A model generated the notes under the pieces. The model had not been told where the DNA came from. It was given only the letters and a program-made list of their open reading frames with translations, and ran no database searches. A program made the translations under genes and the position numbers. Of a stretch of DNA of 64,000 nt, positions 23,480-35,832 are shown piece after piece. Within the stretch, counting starts at the first letter, position 1. Each line of letters starts with the position of its first letter. The DNA comes from Vermamoeba vermiformis. Lineage: Eukaryota > Tubulinea > Echinamoebida. The stretch is taken from the NCBI GenBank assembly GCA_045837725.1, contig JBEWZL010000168.1, positions 49,047 to 113,046 of the forward strand, given 5' to 3'.

Positions 23480-26400
23480 TTATTTTCCAGGAGGGAACAA
23501 GGAACTCGAACCAGAACCGAAAAGGGATAAGTTCTCAAATGGCGCGGAGTTCCACAAGTTGTAATTGACATTTCCATTATTGGAAGCATTGCCGTTGTTC
23601 AGAGGATTGATTGTGCTTGCGTTAGTGTTGGAGGAGTTGGAGGAGAACACACTCGCATTCGCAGTCAACGAGGCCAACGGATCTGAGAAGCTTCCAAGTG
23701 ATGTAGGATTAGTGTTGAGTCTGTTCAACGGTGACCAGCCTTGATCTTGATTGCTGAAGGTGTTCGTGCCGCCCAACAAACTCGCGAGCGGATCCGAAGT
23801 GCTTGATCCGGTGAGATTATTCCAAGCACCGAAATTGCCCGTTGGTGCGGTCACAGGATTGACCTTCTTAGCAATAACCTTGGTAGTAAGCACTGGCTTC
23901 TTGCAAAAGTAACAGTTTTGTTCGGGATCCGCAGTGAGCGAGAACTTGGACTTGCCAATCGGTTGCAGTTTGTTGTTGCACTTTTGACAGACCACGTGAC
24001 AACACGGCACTAACAACAAATCGGCGACGTTTTCGTTGCACATCATGCACACGGTGTCGACTTCTTTGGACTCCACAACTGCAGGCTCATTGCTGAGCGG
24101 AATTTTGTTCGTGTACGACGTGCTGAAAGAACAGTTAGCTAACAGCACGTATCGAGTAATGATCACTTAGTACTTACACAATAAAGCCTCGCTTTTCCAT
24201 GTCGCGCATGAAAGACACCAAGTCCTTAGGCGGGTTCAAAAGCTGCAAGTCGATACCAGAGTCAATCGTCACCATGCTGAGCCACCATTGAGTAAACGGG
24301 ATGGGCGTCAATCTTCCAGTCGAAGATTGCTTCTCCAAGTGGCGGTGACGAATAGCATCGAAGGCCAAAGCGACACGCTTGTTCATGTCGAACTGGTTGC
24401 GAGCAGCAAAAGGCTGACGTGTGCTCTTGAAGATTGGATCATCCTTCACGAAGTCACGGTTCAACTTTTGCGTGGAGTCACCGGTGAGATCGCTGGGGCT
24501 ATCGAACATCGATCCACTCGTGTTACCCAGGAGTGAACCCTGCGAGCTTGGTGTGTTCCAGAACATCGAGCCCAAGCCCGCAGTTTGTGCTGACTGACCC
24601 GTTGAAGGGTTCAAATTGAACGGGGTCGGCGTCGAGGTTGGCGAGACACGTGATCCCAAGTTTGGGCTTGTAGTGCCAAGCAAGAGAGATCCAGGAGATA
24701 CACTGCTTGTGCCGGTCGTAACAGCACGAGGAGAAGACGAGCCCTTGAATGGAATAGGAGCAAAGTTGCTGCCGTTGTCGAAAGCAGCAGGGTCCCAGTT
24801 CATGTTGGGCGTGCCAGACATCAACATCTTGTCCTCAATGGAGTCCATCAGCGAGGAAGGTAAGAGCGCGCCTTCGTCGTCTTGATACATGTTCTTGTTG
24901 CGGAACGCGTTAATGGCCTCCTCGAAGTCTCCGTTCATGTCTTCAGCCGCACTGTTGTTAGTCGTAGCTGTCAAACTTGACAAGCTCCAAGGCAACGAGT
25001 TGGGATTGAACGACGCTGAGAGCGGCGAGGTCTGTGGAGCATTTGTTTGTTGGTTCAAAGTCAAGTTGTTAAGCGCGCTGTTAACATCGAAGTCGGACAA
25101 CAAGCTGCCCGAGAAGGACTGTTGTGCGGGCTGTGCCTTGGTGGCAGTCGAACTCTGGCCACCAGCATTGACAACGTTGCTGTTAAGCACGACAGAGTGA
25201 TTGTTTGGTGCAGTAACGGTTGGTGTCGTAGCAGTTCTATTAGCACCAGGGGTGTTAGCAACAGGCTGTTGTGGTCTGTTCGGCGTAGTCTGTTGTTTGG
25301 CAGGTTGGTTGTTTGCGGGTGTCGGGTTGTACATCTTTTGAGCCTGTTGTTGGGTGGGCGTCGGCTGCAACATGGCAGGGTTAACCAACAACGGGGCTTG
25401 CATCATCGGGTTAACGAAGCCCGTAGAGTTGACTGGCTTGGTCTGCAGCTGGCTCGTCAAGAGCTGCATGTACTGAGGCAACATATTGACGCCAGCCATC
25501 TGAGCTTGTTGCTGCAATAGTTGTTGCTGTTGCAAAAGTAGCTGCTGCTGTTGGGCAGGTGACAATTGCGCGAGATTGACAGGTTGCAATATTTGACCAG
25601 GGTATGCCATCTGTGGCTGCTGTTTGGGTCGTGCTGCAGGCGGGACTTGTCCAGCGGCTGTGTTTTTCGCAGCGTAGTTGTGTGCACTGGTAGTCGTTGC
25701 ACTCTTCGCTGGTGCAGGAGTAGGCGTTGCCGCGGGTTTAGCAGCCTCGGCCTTGGCTATCTCCTCGGGAGGCTTGAATAAAGTTAGAACGACATCGTTT
25801 GATAACGGTGCTAAACTTACTGCTTCTCCGGGGATGTATGCGTCGGGTTGACTGTTCTTGCGCACGGGCTTCTTTTTCTTCTTTTTGCCTGCCTTCTTTT
25901 GCGCGTTCAACATCTTGAGGGCATCAGGAATGACAATTTCTTCACCAAAATCGTCCGCGCTTGGAGCAAGTGACAACGCAGGCGAGGGCTCAACAGGCGC
26001 GGTCTCGACCTTGGTCTCAGCTTTCTTGGTCTTAGGAGTTGCTTGGGCCTTGGCAGCGGCCTTCTCTTTTTCAATTCTTTCTCGCTCTTCTTTCTCTTCT
26101 TGAGCTTTAGCTGCTGCCTGAGCCTTTGCGACTTTCTCTTTCTCGACTCGCTCTTTTTCTTTCTCTTCAGCCTGAGCCTTTGCAGTCATTTGCGCCTTCG
26201 CTGCAGCAGCGGCCTTTTCTTTTTCTTTCTCTGCTTGTGCTTGTTGTGCTTGCTTCTTTGCAGCTTCTTTTGCTTGTTGCTCTTTCTTTTGCTTCTCCTT
26301 TTGTTGGCGAAGCTTTTCTTCTTGCTTCTTGTGTTCTTCGGCGAGACGACGGCGCTCTTCTTCTTGTTTCTTTTTCTCTTCCTCACGACGTTTGCGCTCT

Positions 26401-28672
26401 TCTTCACGTCGCTTCTCCTCCTCTTGGCGACGTTTTTCTTCTTCTTGCTTTCGTTTGTCGTCCTCCTCTTTGCGCTTGCGCTCTTCCTCTTCCTTCTTTT
26501 GCTTTTGTTTCAACTTCTTTTGTTCCTTCTTGCGTTGTCTGCTCTCTTTCTTCATCTTTTCTTGGCGCTCTTTCTCCTCCTCTTCTTCGATCAACTTCTC
26601 TTGTTTCTCCAGCGCAACTACACCATTATTAGCATGTGACCTCTAAACAGTGAGTTAACGCTACGTACCTCTTTCACGATAAGCAGACAGAACGCGTTGC
26701 TCGAACATGCGTGCAGCAAACATTTGGAACATTCGTTTGCCCTCTTCGAGTCGTTCTTCTTCAGTCATGGACTCCTCTTCCTCTTCTTCCTCTTCTTCTT
26801 CCTCTTCCTCCTCTTCTTCTTCTTCCTCTTCGTCGTTACCATCGTAATCGTCTTCACCGTCTAAGTACTCGTCTTCATCGGCTTCATTTCCACCAACGTG
26901 CGGCACTCCTCCAGTGCTGCTGGCAGGTCGCACGTTACTGTTCGGCGGCCCTTTCTTGGCTTTAGCATTGTACTTCTCTTCGTCTTTGCGTATTCGCCTT
27001 TCAGCCAATCGCTCCATCATTTCCATGAATTTCTTGCCTTCATTTTTCATGAGGTCATCAGCGACTGACAGCATTCCTCCTTTATCGAAGTTAAACGTGC
27101 CAGTTTCTAAAACGGGGTTAGTACGGGTCATGAGAAACAGGCATCAAAGCTTACCTAAAAAGGTATTCGTGGCATGAGCGTGAGCGTATTTTTCCAGTTC
27201 ATCGTAGTACGCGTCATACAGCATCTCCAGTTCCTCTTCTATTGCTGTCCGACGGCGACCGCAAACTGTACAAGAACACGTGTGCTTTTGTTGCTCGAGT
27301 AACATTTTCATCTTCCGCAGAACAGCCTCTTTCTCGAGCTTAATCAGATTGACCCGCTCTTTGTCCGACAAGCTCATCCAGAATTCACTGAGAACGTAGT
27401 TAGTCACTTGCTTGAAACTCTTACTCAGATCTGACATACCGAATGCGCTGTCGTTCGTCAGCCTCTTGCATGTTCCAGATATTGGCGTCTTTGTCTTTCT
27501 TGGTCTTGTTAGTATTTGCTTGGGCGGCGTTCTTGTTATCAACCATGTGAGGATGTTCGTGGTGATGGTGATGATGGTGGTGGTCGTGGTGGTGCACGTC
27601 ATGGAACTTGGGTGTCTTTCGCAAACCACCGATGGATTTGCGTGCAGCTGGAGGTGGCTGTGAGGGCACGTGGGATTTCAAAGGACCGATAGTTCCTGAA
27701 GTCTTTTCTGGTTGAACAACAGGCTCGTGGTCATCTCCTTCACCAGCCTCATCTCCTCTCTTCTTCTTCTTTTTCTTTTTGCGTTTTTTACCGCTTGCGT
27801 CGTCAACAATATGCTCAGCTCCAACCAATTTTCTGCGGGAGGTTAGAGACCATAAAAAATGACACTGTTTGCGAGTACTTACGAACTAACGTTGAATTGA
27901 AAGCTCTCAGGCATGGACGACTTAACCTTCGTTGACGAAGAAATGCTCATCTTTGGCGGTACTGCCGTGAGGGACTTGAGATTGGGTCGAGGAGGCACCG
28001 CTGTCAGCTTGGGCGGGAATGGGAAGCCAAGGTGATCATCATCGTCGTCATCATCTGGAATAAGACTAGGCAGGTCATCTTCGCTGTCTTCATCCGGAAT
28101 AAGATTCGGTAAATCGTCATCAGTGTCATCGTCTTTCGCGTGATCAATTTCATTCACGTGACCAGCATCAATGATACCATTCGGGTTTACATTAGTACCG
28201 TTGCTCCTTTCGGCGTTGATTCTTGCGTGAGATCTCTTAGCAAGCAGGGCCAAGTTGACGAGATTGTTCTTCGAAGGTGATGGCGTGTTAACAGGACCAG
28301 CAGTTGATGGTTGTGGCGGTAGTGCCATCGGTGTGACAGTGCTGGGTCTGTAAATTGGTTTGTCCTCCAATATGCTCCGAACATCTTTCGCTAACTCTTG
28401 TTCCTAACAAGTTCAACGGGTTAGCACGTGTATTGACACGAGTGCCTGTAACTCCTATTAACTGCCCGATACAGGCCAGTATTGTTTATTGATAGTACTC
28501 GAAGGCTTACCTCTAAATCACCCAATCGTATCTTATATCGAACGCTTCTATTAGCGCCAAAAAAGAAGGGAGTGAATGGTTTAGTGGGGCTAAAAGTTGA
28601 CAAATATGTCTCCGGAGCAAGCACTAGAGGTGAGCTATCGAATGAAAATGGCGGTGTGCTAACTTGCGTCAT
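23480..28672 (-). CDS. Nst1-like stress-response protein with a C-terminal RING-type zinc finger, about 1609 aa
   Basis: Seven exons (28672-28511, 28403-27883, 27832-27440, 27387-27155, 27106-26669, 26617-24178, 24122-23480) join in frame. The central signature matches the fungal Nst1 family: [40 protein letters not shown], then [18 protein letters not shown], followed by several hundred residues of Glu/Lys/Arg coiled coil ([20 protein letters not shown]). Unlike Nst1 as I know it, a finger follows near residue 1430: [28 protein letters not shown] and CYFCKKPV, a RING-like C3HC4 pattern. Low-complexity parts include a run of about 20 Glu, a His-rich tract ([16 protein letters not shown]), and Gln- and Asn-rich segments. 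It is probably cytosolic and linked to RNA or stress; with a RING it could be an E3 ligase. Confidence 0.8.
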
Positions 28673-29356
28673 TTTTCTGCAAATAAAATCGTTAACAATG
28701 GCGCTATTTGTAGGTATTAGTCTTGCTGATCAGCGAAGAGCTACAAAGCAGTAAAATAATCCAGCAAAATTATTGCACGTTATATGCTCAAAATAAGTGT
28801 CGTGCTATCGGTAATTTAATAGAAAATGATCAGTACTTGCGTTGCTGCAAATTATTATTGACGACATAATTGTTGGTAAAATTCAGGAATAGAAAATTCA
28901 AACCAATTTTGATAAATAAAATATAGTATATATTTTTTTATATTTATTGGCGCCATTATCAGCCATGGTTATTGAGTGGAAGCGAAATTTTGGTGAATCG
29001 CGCGAAAATTGAAATTGGTGCTGAACGTTGTCTGACCGCAAAATAAATACAAATGATATTATTTGCACGCGTGTTATTAATATATTAAGAGTATATTTTA
29101 AGCCAGAACTGAAAAAGAAAGCAAGATTGGGTTGATCGGGAAACTTACCAAAAGATTGTGTCTTTTCTATCAAATCCAAAGCACCTTTAACGTGTTTATA
29201 TATACAACAATACGGTGCTTTTGGTTTAATAATCGTCTCTGTGCTCTAGGTGCGAAAAAATAACAGTTGAATGAAACCTGCCTTGCTCGTCTTTGCTTGT
29301 CTTCGCTTGCGAAGGAAACCAACACTCTACATCACGTCAACGTATTTTATTGTAAT
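28673..29356. other. Divergent promoter region between Nst1-like and methyltransferase genes
   Basis: About 680 bp between start codons facing away from each other. It is AT-rich, with short frames only. The minus-strand frame at 28898-29179 has no domain or conserved features and is probably chance. Confidence 0.5.
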
Positions 29357-31262
29357 ATGGAAGGTATGACGAGTTAATGTCACGGTTATCGCTTATCAGT
29401 CGGTCGATCAGTGATCACTCCAGATCAACGAGCTACTCGATGATATTAATGTTTTTCGTTGTAATTTATTTTAGGCAAGACTTCATTGGAATTAGCGAAG
29501 GAGAAATTCAACGAGATTCTTCAATCATTGAAGACAGAGGAAGATCGAGCTAATTTTTCAACTTACGTTACAGACCTCGTCTCAGAAGGTATTTAATTAT
29601 TTTTGTATAACAGATATCTGAATTATCGTGATATTTGAGTAATTATTTGGGAGAGTGACACGATTAATGAAAAACAGATCGTGATCCCCTGTATCCAAAG
29701 CAGTGTAACGCAAATCGTACCGCGTTATAATAATTTAAATAATAGATTGGCTATTTGCCGGAGAAGACGAGAAGCTTCACGCAGTTGAACATATTATTGA
29801 AGATCTGCGCGAGTTACTCCCTCCAAACGCCCTTGCGCCCAAAGAGAAAGTGTTTTTCCCTAACCTTCCAGAAGTAAGTGCCACTACATACACTTGTGGT
29901 CCTATTTTCAATTAATAAGTCAGCTGTATTTCGCACTGCCACGCTTTACGTTCTGTGAAAGAGATCCGATCGCTCAATTTTTCCTATTTATAGTACGAAG
30001 GATTTACCAAGCAGAATACCACGCATATCGATGCGTTCTTATACGAAGACGACGATGTAATCGATGACTTAGTAGATCAGGGTCTGATGTCCAGAAACTA
30101 CTGTTTGGAATGCGGCGCACAAAGCACTGCTCCTCTGAGTACGTACAATTTATGGAGGCAATTCCATTCCGATTTTAAATAGTCTAATTTTACAATTCTG
30201 AAATTATATACCGAAACGAATCATTGCAACTTGCTTCATCATTGAAGCGAATTGTACCGCTTTCTAAACTGTCCTATTCTCGTTAATATGGTATCTTATG
30301 TACCGAAGAAAAGCTTGCTCGTGCTTCAAATCAAGTTTTTTGACCTTTTATGTATCGATCTGCAGAAGAAATAACGATTCGCTTTGAGTTTTCTTACGTC
30401 ATCAGGTGCACTTACTAATAGCAGCTATTATGTACAGACTTCGTCACACACTCGATTTCGAAGCACCTGAGTGGATATATCTTCAAGAAAGTCGTACCAG
30501 ATCTCGAAGGTAAAACTGTCGTTGACATTGGGTCGCGACTAGGCGCTGTATTATACATGGTACGTTTACATCCGTGCGATTAAATACGACGCGGTATACT
30601 TACAAGGTATACAGGGTTATCAGTTCAGCAAAGCTAACAAGTTAATCGGCGTGGAAATGAATAAGTACTTCTGCGACTTGCAAACAAAGATGGTTGACAA
30701 ATACAAAATGGGCGATAGAATTCAGGTAAATATTATAGCATTAATTGCTGTCTCTATCGCGATTACAAGGACAAAGCATAAAATCCCGCAATTACTGAAT
30801 TTTAAAACTTTCACTCCCCGTTTTCCGGCAGTATTAATAGGTTGGCAATTTCAGATTGTATGCGCGGATATTCGAAATCAGAAGGAGATACTAGCGAAAG
30901 CCGATGTTATCATTCTTCATAACGTGTTTGAGTGTTTCGTCACCGAGAACCAGCTGCCTGAGCTTTGGAAATTCTTCCAAAACGCAACATTAAAAAACAA
31001 AGGGTGCAAAATCATCAGCGTACCCGCGTTGCAAAAGTCTTTGGCTAATGCGAAGGTATTCGATTTAAGTCAAAAAATGTTTCAATCGGCGTTTCAGACC
31101 TCGCGATACATACATGGCTAATCATATATTACTTATTAGGTCAAAATTGATATTAATACGTGGGTTAAGGAGATACCATTAACATTGCCACCAAAGTCAC
31201 CCTCAATCTCTGAAGAAATGCTCGAAGGTTTTTCGGATGTGCATTTATACGAGGTCATTTAA
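29357..31262 (+). CDS. Class I SAM-dependent methyltransferase-like protein, about 316 aa
   Basis: Eight exons (29357-29363, 29475-29588, 29746-29873, 29994-30138, 30438-30559, 30615-30725, 30855-31055, 31140-31262) sum to 317 codons in frame, including a 7 bp first exon. The N-terminal half is helical (TSLELAKEKFNEILQSLKTE) and holds a small Cys pair (YCLECGAQS). The second half has the Rossmann methyltransferase order: motif I KTVVDIGSRLGAVLY, an acidic strand end IGVEMN, then VCADIRN and VIILHNVFECF. The substrate cannot be told from sequence. The usual DPPY/NPPY of nucleic acid amino-methylases is absent, so a protein or small-molecule substrate is as likely. It shares a divergent promoter region with the Nst1-like gene. 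Confidence 0.75.
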
Positions 31263-31970
31263 GCGATCATCAATGATCAAATAAAGAACATCAACACGCA
31301 CATTCTATCGATATACGCCATATACCTACAGTTTGCCATATGCGAGGCAGGCGAACTGCGTCTCGAGTAACGGCAATGTTCGCAGTTTACGAGAAAGCAA
31401 TGTTCTTCGTATCATTATGTGGTTAATTCCGTAAATTTGGCTCGCCGAATCGATAAATTCATTCATTGAATCGCGTTTTTAATTTATGCAAAAGCAACAT
31501 AATCAATTTATTATCGGGAATGCTTCCTTTGCCCATTCACTGCGACGAATCATAGATCGCCGGCCACGAAGGCGATGCAAAACTACCAGCAATCTTGATT
31601 TGATTATTTGTGCCTATACACCGATTCAGATTGAGGAGACCCTAATTGCCATAATTGAAAATAGATGATAATTTCGATTGAATTTCGTGATTGTGATTTG
31701 CCACAGAAATTATGTAACGGTGATCACGTGCGTATTTACGCTTAAAAGTTTGCCATTGGTGGACTAAATAGATTGCAAGATTAAACACATAAAGTGAGCT
31801 TACAAAGATTTGTGGGCAAGGAAATCGGGGTGTGCGACAACTGTTATACACACTACAACTTTCTTCCCAAGGAAGTGTTCTCACGAGTTCGTTACCCACT
31901 CTTTGGCACAATGATCCAAGATATCTTTGTGTTAGCTTTTATTCTTTGGTTGTGGAAATCAAGATCTGAT
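31263..31970. other. Intergenic between convergent genes, about 700 bp
   Basis: Lies between the stops of the methyltransferase gene (+) and the KCTD gene (-). The frames at 31486, 31642 and 31794 are short, overlap each other and show no domain. An AATAAA lies at 31280-31285, just past the methyltransferase stop. Confidence 0.5.
31280..31285 (+). terminator. AATAAA polyadenylation-like signal after the methyltransferase gene
   Basis: AATAAA about 18 bp past the stop codon, followed by AT-rich sequence; use is inferred. Confidence 0.35.
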
Positions 31971-32986
31971 CTAGTGCCCGCTTTCTTCGCTATCTGCACG
32001 TACTGGCCGCTTCCAATAGACTTCGTATCCAATAGGAAATGAGTTGTCTGGGTATCCTGGCTCCGCGACACGCTTCGGCTCAAAGGCAGCTGATAGCCCG
32101 TGCAATTTGAGTCTGTCAATGACTAGCTGGGCCTTCAACGTGATCACATCATAGAAGTCATTGTTTACTACGCCATAGCGCTTAAACTTTCCGTTTTCGC
32201 GCTTAAGATTCTCTTTGTCAACGCACTTGACGTTTGTCTGATCTACCCAACCGTTAATATGATCGACATCACCAAATATCGAAAATTGAACTGGGCGACC
32301 GTCCTTCGCGGCCTTAACGAACTGCTGGCGTATAGTATCTTCGAGCTCGCTTGTAACGTTGCGAATGGGATCGAGCTTAGCTTGCTGGATGAGCTCGATC
32401 AACCACGTGTCAGTAGCCATTTGCATTTTATACAAAGGATCACGATCAAGCGGTAGAACGATGCCATAAAACTTTGCCTCTCGCAGTATAAGATGATCAG
32501 GGATATCGGAAGGGATGTGAAGCTCGGTAGTTCGAAGGTAATCCAGGATTGGCTCAAAGTAACGGCCGTTACGGTCGATAAAGTAATACCCTATAGAATT
32601 AGACGAGATTAGGTGGGATTTTTGAACGATAAATTGTATTATTAGAGTCACAAGAAAAGAATTTAAAAAATTAATTATTTAATTTTCGCGGTTGGATTTC
32701 GGGTGCGATTTACCGCATAAATTAGAATTCAAAGATGAGCCGACACCAAAAATAATTCAAGATGATTAATTAATTCAAAAACTACTTTCACGTGTTCCGC
32801 AATTAAATTACCTTCGTCTTGTAGGGAAGGAATGGATCCTTTTAATAACGCTGTAAAAAAATTCTCTCCGTGTGAAAATAGCGTTGCTTTCGTGGTTACA
32901 TATTTATAACCGCCAATATTGAGTTTAACAAGAGCGTCATTATTTTGGTTGCTGCCGTTTGCTACAGCGTTTGTGCCATTATTCAT
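31971..32986 (-). CDS. KCTD-like BTB/POZ (potassium-channel T1-type) protein, about 264 aa
   Basis: Two exons (32986-32812, 32590-31971) join in frame. Residues 15-110 are a T1-type BTB domain: VKLNIGGYKYVTTKATLFSH, then YYFIDRNGRYFEPILDYLRT and IPSDIPDHLILREAKFYGI, the standard KCTD pattern. The C-terminal 140 residues contain an alpha/beta part (PVQFSIFGDVDHINGWVDQT) ending in YWKRPVRADSEESGH. No channel or membrane segments are present. KCTD proteins assemble as oligomers and often bind cullin-3, which would make this a further ubiquitin-ligase adaptor in the window; Cul3 binding is not evident from sequence alone. Convergent with the methyltransferase gene. Confidence 0.88.
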
Positions 32987-33200
32987 GCTGCATTTAGTTT
33001 CGCCCTCGTGGTCGTGGTAGTTTGGTAATTAATAGTAGCTAAAAACAGATTTTTTGCTCGCGAGACAACACGTCAGTAAGTTTTTCCTCACATCCCCGAA
33101 GCTCACGTCGCTGCTCGTTCTCTGCGACTATTGCGATTCTAAAATATGAACGATGCTAAAATTTACGTTCGCGCATGCGGTCAGAATTCATTCAGGTTTA

Positions 33201-33450
33201 TTACCCGTTTACGGGGTTAATTACAATTTGTCGGCCATTCAACATAACTTTACCGTTATACTCCACCGCTTTAAGCTTCTGCTCCTCTGTGGGAAAGTCA
33301 ACAAAGCCAAAACCTTTCGGCTTTCCTTTGGGATCTTTCACGAGCGTAATCTTTTGACATTGGATGCCCGGGATCGACTCCAACTCCTTCTTTAAATCAT
33401 CTTCTGTGACGGTGAATGGGAGGTTGCCGATAAATACTCTTGTCTTCAAT
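33201..33450 (-). CDS. RNA-recognition motif exon (RRM), terminal
   Basis: One exon holds a full RRM: RVFIGNLPFTVTEDDLKKEL with RNP2 (VFIGNL) and KGFGFVDFPTEEQ with RNP1 (KGFGFVDF), ending INPVNG and a stop. The acceptor before ATTGAAGACAAG (CCCAG, 33451) implies an upstream exon. The nearest donor, after GCTGA at 33539, belongs to the 2H phosphoesterase exon, but the join is out of frame for that protein. The RRM could therefore be the end of a separate small RNA-binding protein whose first exon I cannot place, or an alternative end of the phosphoesterase transcript. No ATG lies in frame between the acceptor and the motif. Confidence 0.6.
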
Positions 33451-33521
33451 CTGGGCCGAAAACGCGTGCGTCAATAAATTTTAAATCGTGGCAGTTTGGC
33501 TATGTTTCGTTACAACGCATC

Positions 33522-35100
33522 CTAAAGAGTTGACTTACTCAGCCTTGGGCACCGGGCGAGAAGGTTATGAACTTTAATATCGCCGCCTCCGAGCGGGACC
33601 GTGTATCTTACTTCGAATGGATCTTCGGCTATTGAACGAGAAATCTACGTTAGAACTCCGAAGGGGCACAAATTTCGACCAATAAATTGCTGCAGATTGA
33701 CACGGTGATCACAATTTCCAGATTTACCGGTGCCAAACGGAGCGCGACTAATAAATTTCCTGGCTATAGTCGCGCGCTCGATGACGTGGCGATCGGGCAA
33801 TAGCGTGTCAGTAGTAATCATTGCACGTTCAGACAATGGTTTACAGTTGGCCGCGTTGTTTGCCCAAATAGACAATTGAGACCGAAAGCTGTTCCGGTAG
33901 TGAGATAATTACCTGTTCTGCTGATTAAACAAACTTCTGTGACCTCCCAGTCAATCGGCTTCAGAGTGCTTTCAAACTCTTTTTTCTTCTTCAACAGCTC
34001 AGCCTTGTGTAAACAAGCATTAGTTTACGTTTTGAAACAAGGATTGAATTGTGCATTCAACAATAGTCGCGACGTATCGATCAACAAAAGATTCTTGTGT
34101 AACGCGATTGAAGTCTCGCTACAAAGTTGTAAATCTATGAAAAGATAAAGACACACAAAGGTATTATCAGATTGTGACACAATGAGTCTCGCTAAGAAAG
34201 TTGAGCAAGATCTAGTGAAAAATTTCTGCGTCGTGGAAATTTCTAACTTTATCGGGTACAAATCAAGCTTCTCCAACCCCAAAATAAGACGCAGTTCTCT
34301 GTGTAAGTATACCGAGAGAGCCTTTGCGTCTTACTAAGAGACAATTGGAATAGAACTCAATAGTAACCCGAAGAGAACATCAGCTAACGTTCAAAAATCG
34401 TAACGGCTTACCTCGCTTTTCCATTGTCCTACTGACAAGTGCGGAGTAAATCCAGCGTCGGATATAGTCGATAGATCCTCGAATCCTGGAAACGCCTTCT
34501 CTAGTGCTTGCTGCAATTCTTTTATCGCTTCATTTGGCTAATGTTACGCGTGAATATCTTTTGGCACGTGCAGATGGAAACAAAAGAAATGCTCACCTCA
34601 GGCTTAAGCCACATAGTGTAGCTCGCCTTACCATGCTTGAAGAAGTCGAATTGCTTGAATTGCACTGTAAAGGGTTTGATCGAGGCGACTGCAGTTTTGA
34701 CCCGATCGACTGCCGTTGAGAATTCGTCGTTATGTACAAAAGGGTATAATCTACGTGTAATATATTAGTTGGCACTACGATATAGCAATCAATTTGACCT
34801 TCTATGCAATACTAAGGATTTCACGATCTTGATAAATTATTAATTAACTTACAAATTTATATGAGGCATCGTAAATTAATAAACGTTAAATTTGTGGATT
34901 AATTGATTATTTCAACGTATTGTGTACCATCTAACATAGGATTTATCGTATATTTTTCGAATTTCTTGAATCTGAGGCCAATCTGCTTGTGGCGGACTGA
35001 TCATCACCGCACTAGTATGAACTTTGCGCACTGCCTTATTAATCTTCCCGTGCTCCATTATTACTTTAACTGCCTTTAATGCTCTCATAAGCGAGAACAA
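33522..35100 (-). CDS. LigT-like 2H phosphoesterase (2'-5' RNA ligase superfamily), about 222 aa
   Basis: Exons 35100-34928, 34870-34853 (18 bp), 34750-34597, 34537-34412, 34003-33913 and 33628-33522 total 223 codons in frame. The two family motifs are present: MPHINLLYPF (first HxN/T) across the micro-exon, and FTPHLSVGQW (second HxS). The end, EDPFEVRYTVPLGGG, is also typical of the LigT/AKAP18 type. These proteins bind or open 2'-5' or cyclic phosphate nucleotides. The N-terminal residues (MFSLMRALKAVKVIMEHGKI) are basic and could be a mitochondrial signal. The intron before the micro-exon ends in AC rather than AG on my reading, which is odd. The introns of 284 and 408 bp are long for this window. 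Confidence 0.7.
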
Positions 35101-35832
35101 AACTATTTATGCGTTCAATTCTGTTATTTTTCTCTCAAGCCACAATCCTCCACACGTTATAATTGCTTTTTAGTCGGCCTAGTCATAAAAACCGTTGCCC
35201 ACGCTGAAGTCATCTCATCCAGTGATTTTCGAGACGTTTGCCAAATGAGCACAAGTTGGCAAATCCGTTCGGTGGTGGCGTGAGGAAGCTATGGAGGGTT
35301 AGTGGTAGTACTTTGTGGGAGAATTAACACTAATAAAGCGCATAGAAACCAATTTTGCAATTTATCCTCCCACTCGAGATAACTGTGGCAACGCCCGCGG
35401 ATGCAGTGCCAAGGGCAAGCTTGACGACCACGTTAACTAGAGTTACATTTAATTCAAGTTAAGAATCGGAATAGATCCGATGCTGCGGCAAGAGATCACC
35501 AGCCCTCTCGAAAATTACCGTAATAGATTGGCAAGGACATGTTGCCAAGCTTTGCAAAAATTTAACAAAGTTGCTGGTTCCAAGCGAGTTCTCCCTGTGT
35601 TCTCTGCGGCAAAGAATCACGTGGAGGTGCATTTTACAATTTTGAACTTTGAATCACGCGAATGAAAAAGACAAAAACCAAAAAAAATAACGAAGCAAAG
35701 CCACTTTGTTTTTGTCAAATAAGACGAACAGACGATCAAGAGGCGTTCTATCCAACCAAGTTTTCTCAACGCTCCGTTTTTCAGTCGTGCCTCATCTCAA
35801 CCGCGAGGATAAATCATAATTATATAATACGA
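35101..35832. other. Divergent intergenic region, about 730 bp
   Basis: Between the 2H phosphoesterase start (-) and the intron-free methyltransferase-like gene (+). Short frames only; the open stretch before 35833 is in frame with the downstream gene but is Lys/Asn-rich and probably untranslated leader. Confidence 0.5.

Noticed and set aside
24288-26646. Long plus-strand open frames (for example 25047-25520 and 26043-26639) rich in Leu, Cys and Ser
   Set aside because: They are antisense shadows of the Gln- and Glu/Lys-rich exon of the Nst1-like gene; GAA/GAG/AAG repeats leave few stops on the opposite strand.
33645-34282. Minus-strand frames at 33645-33875 and 34025-34282
   Set aside because: They lie in the two long introns of the 2H phosphoesterase gene and show no conserved features.
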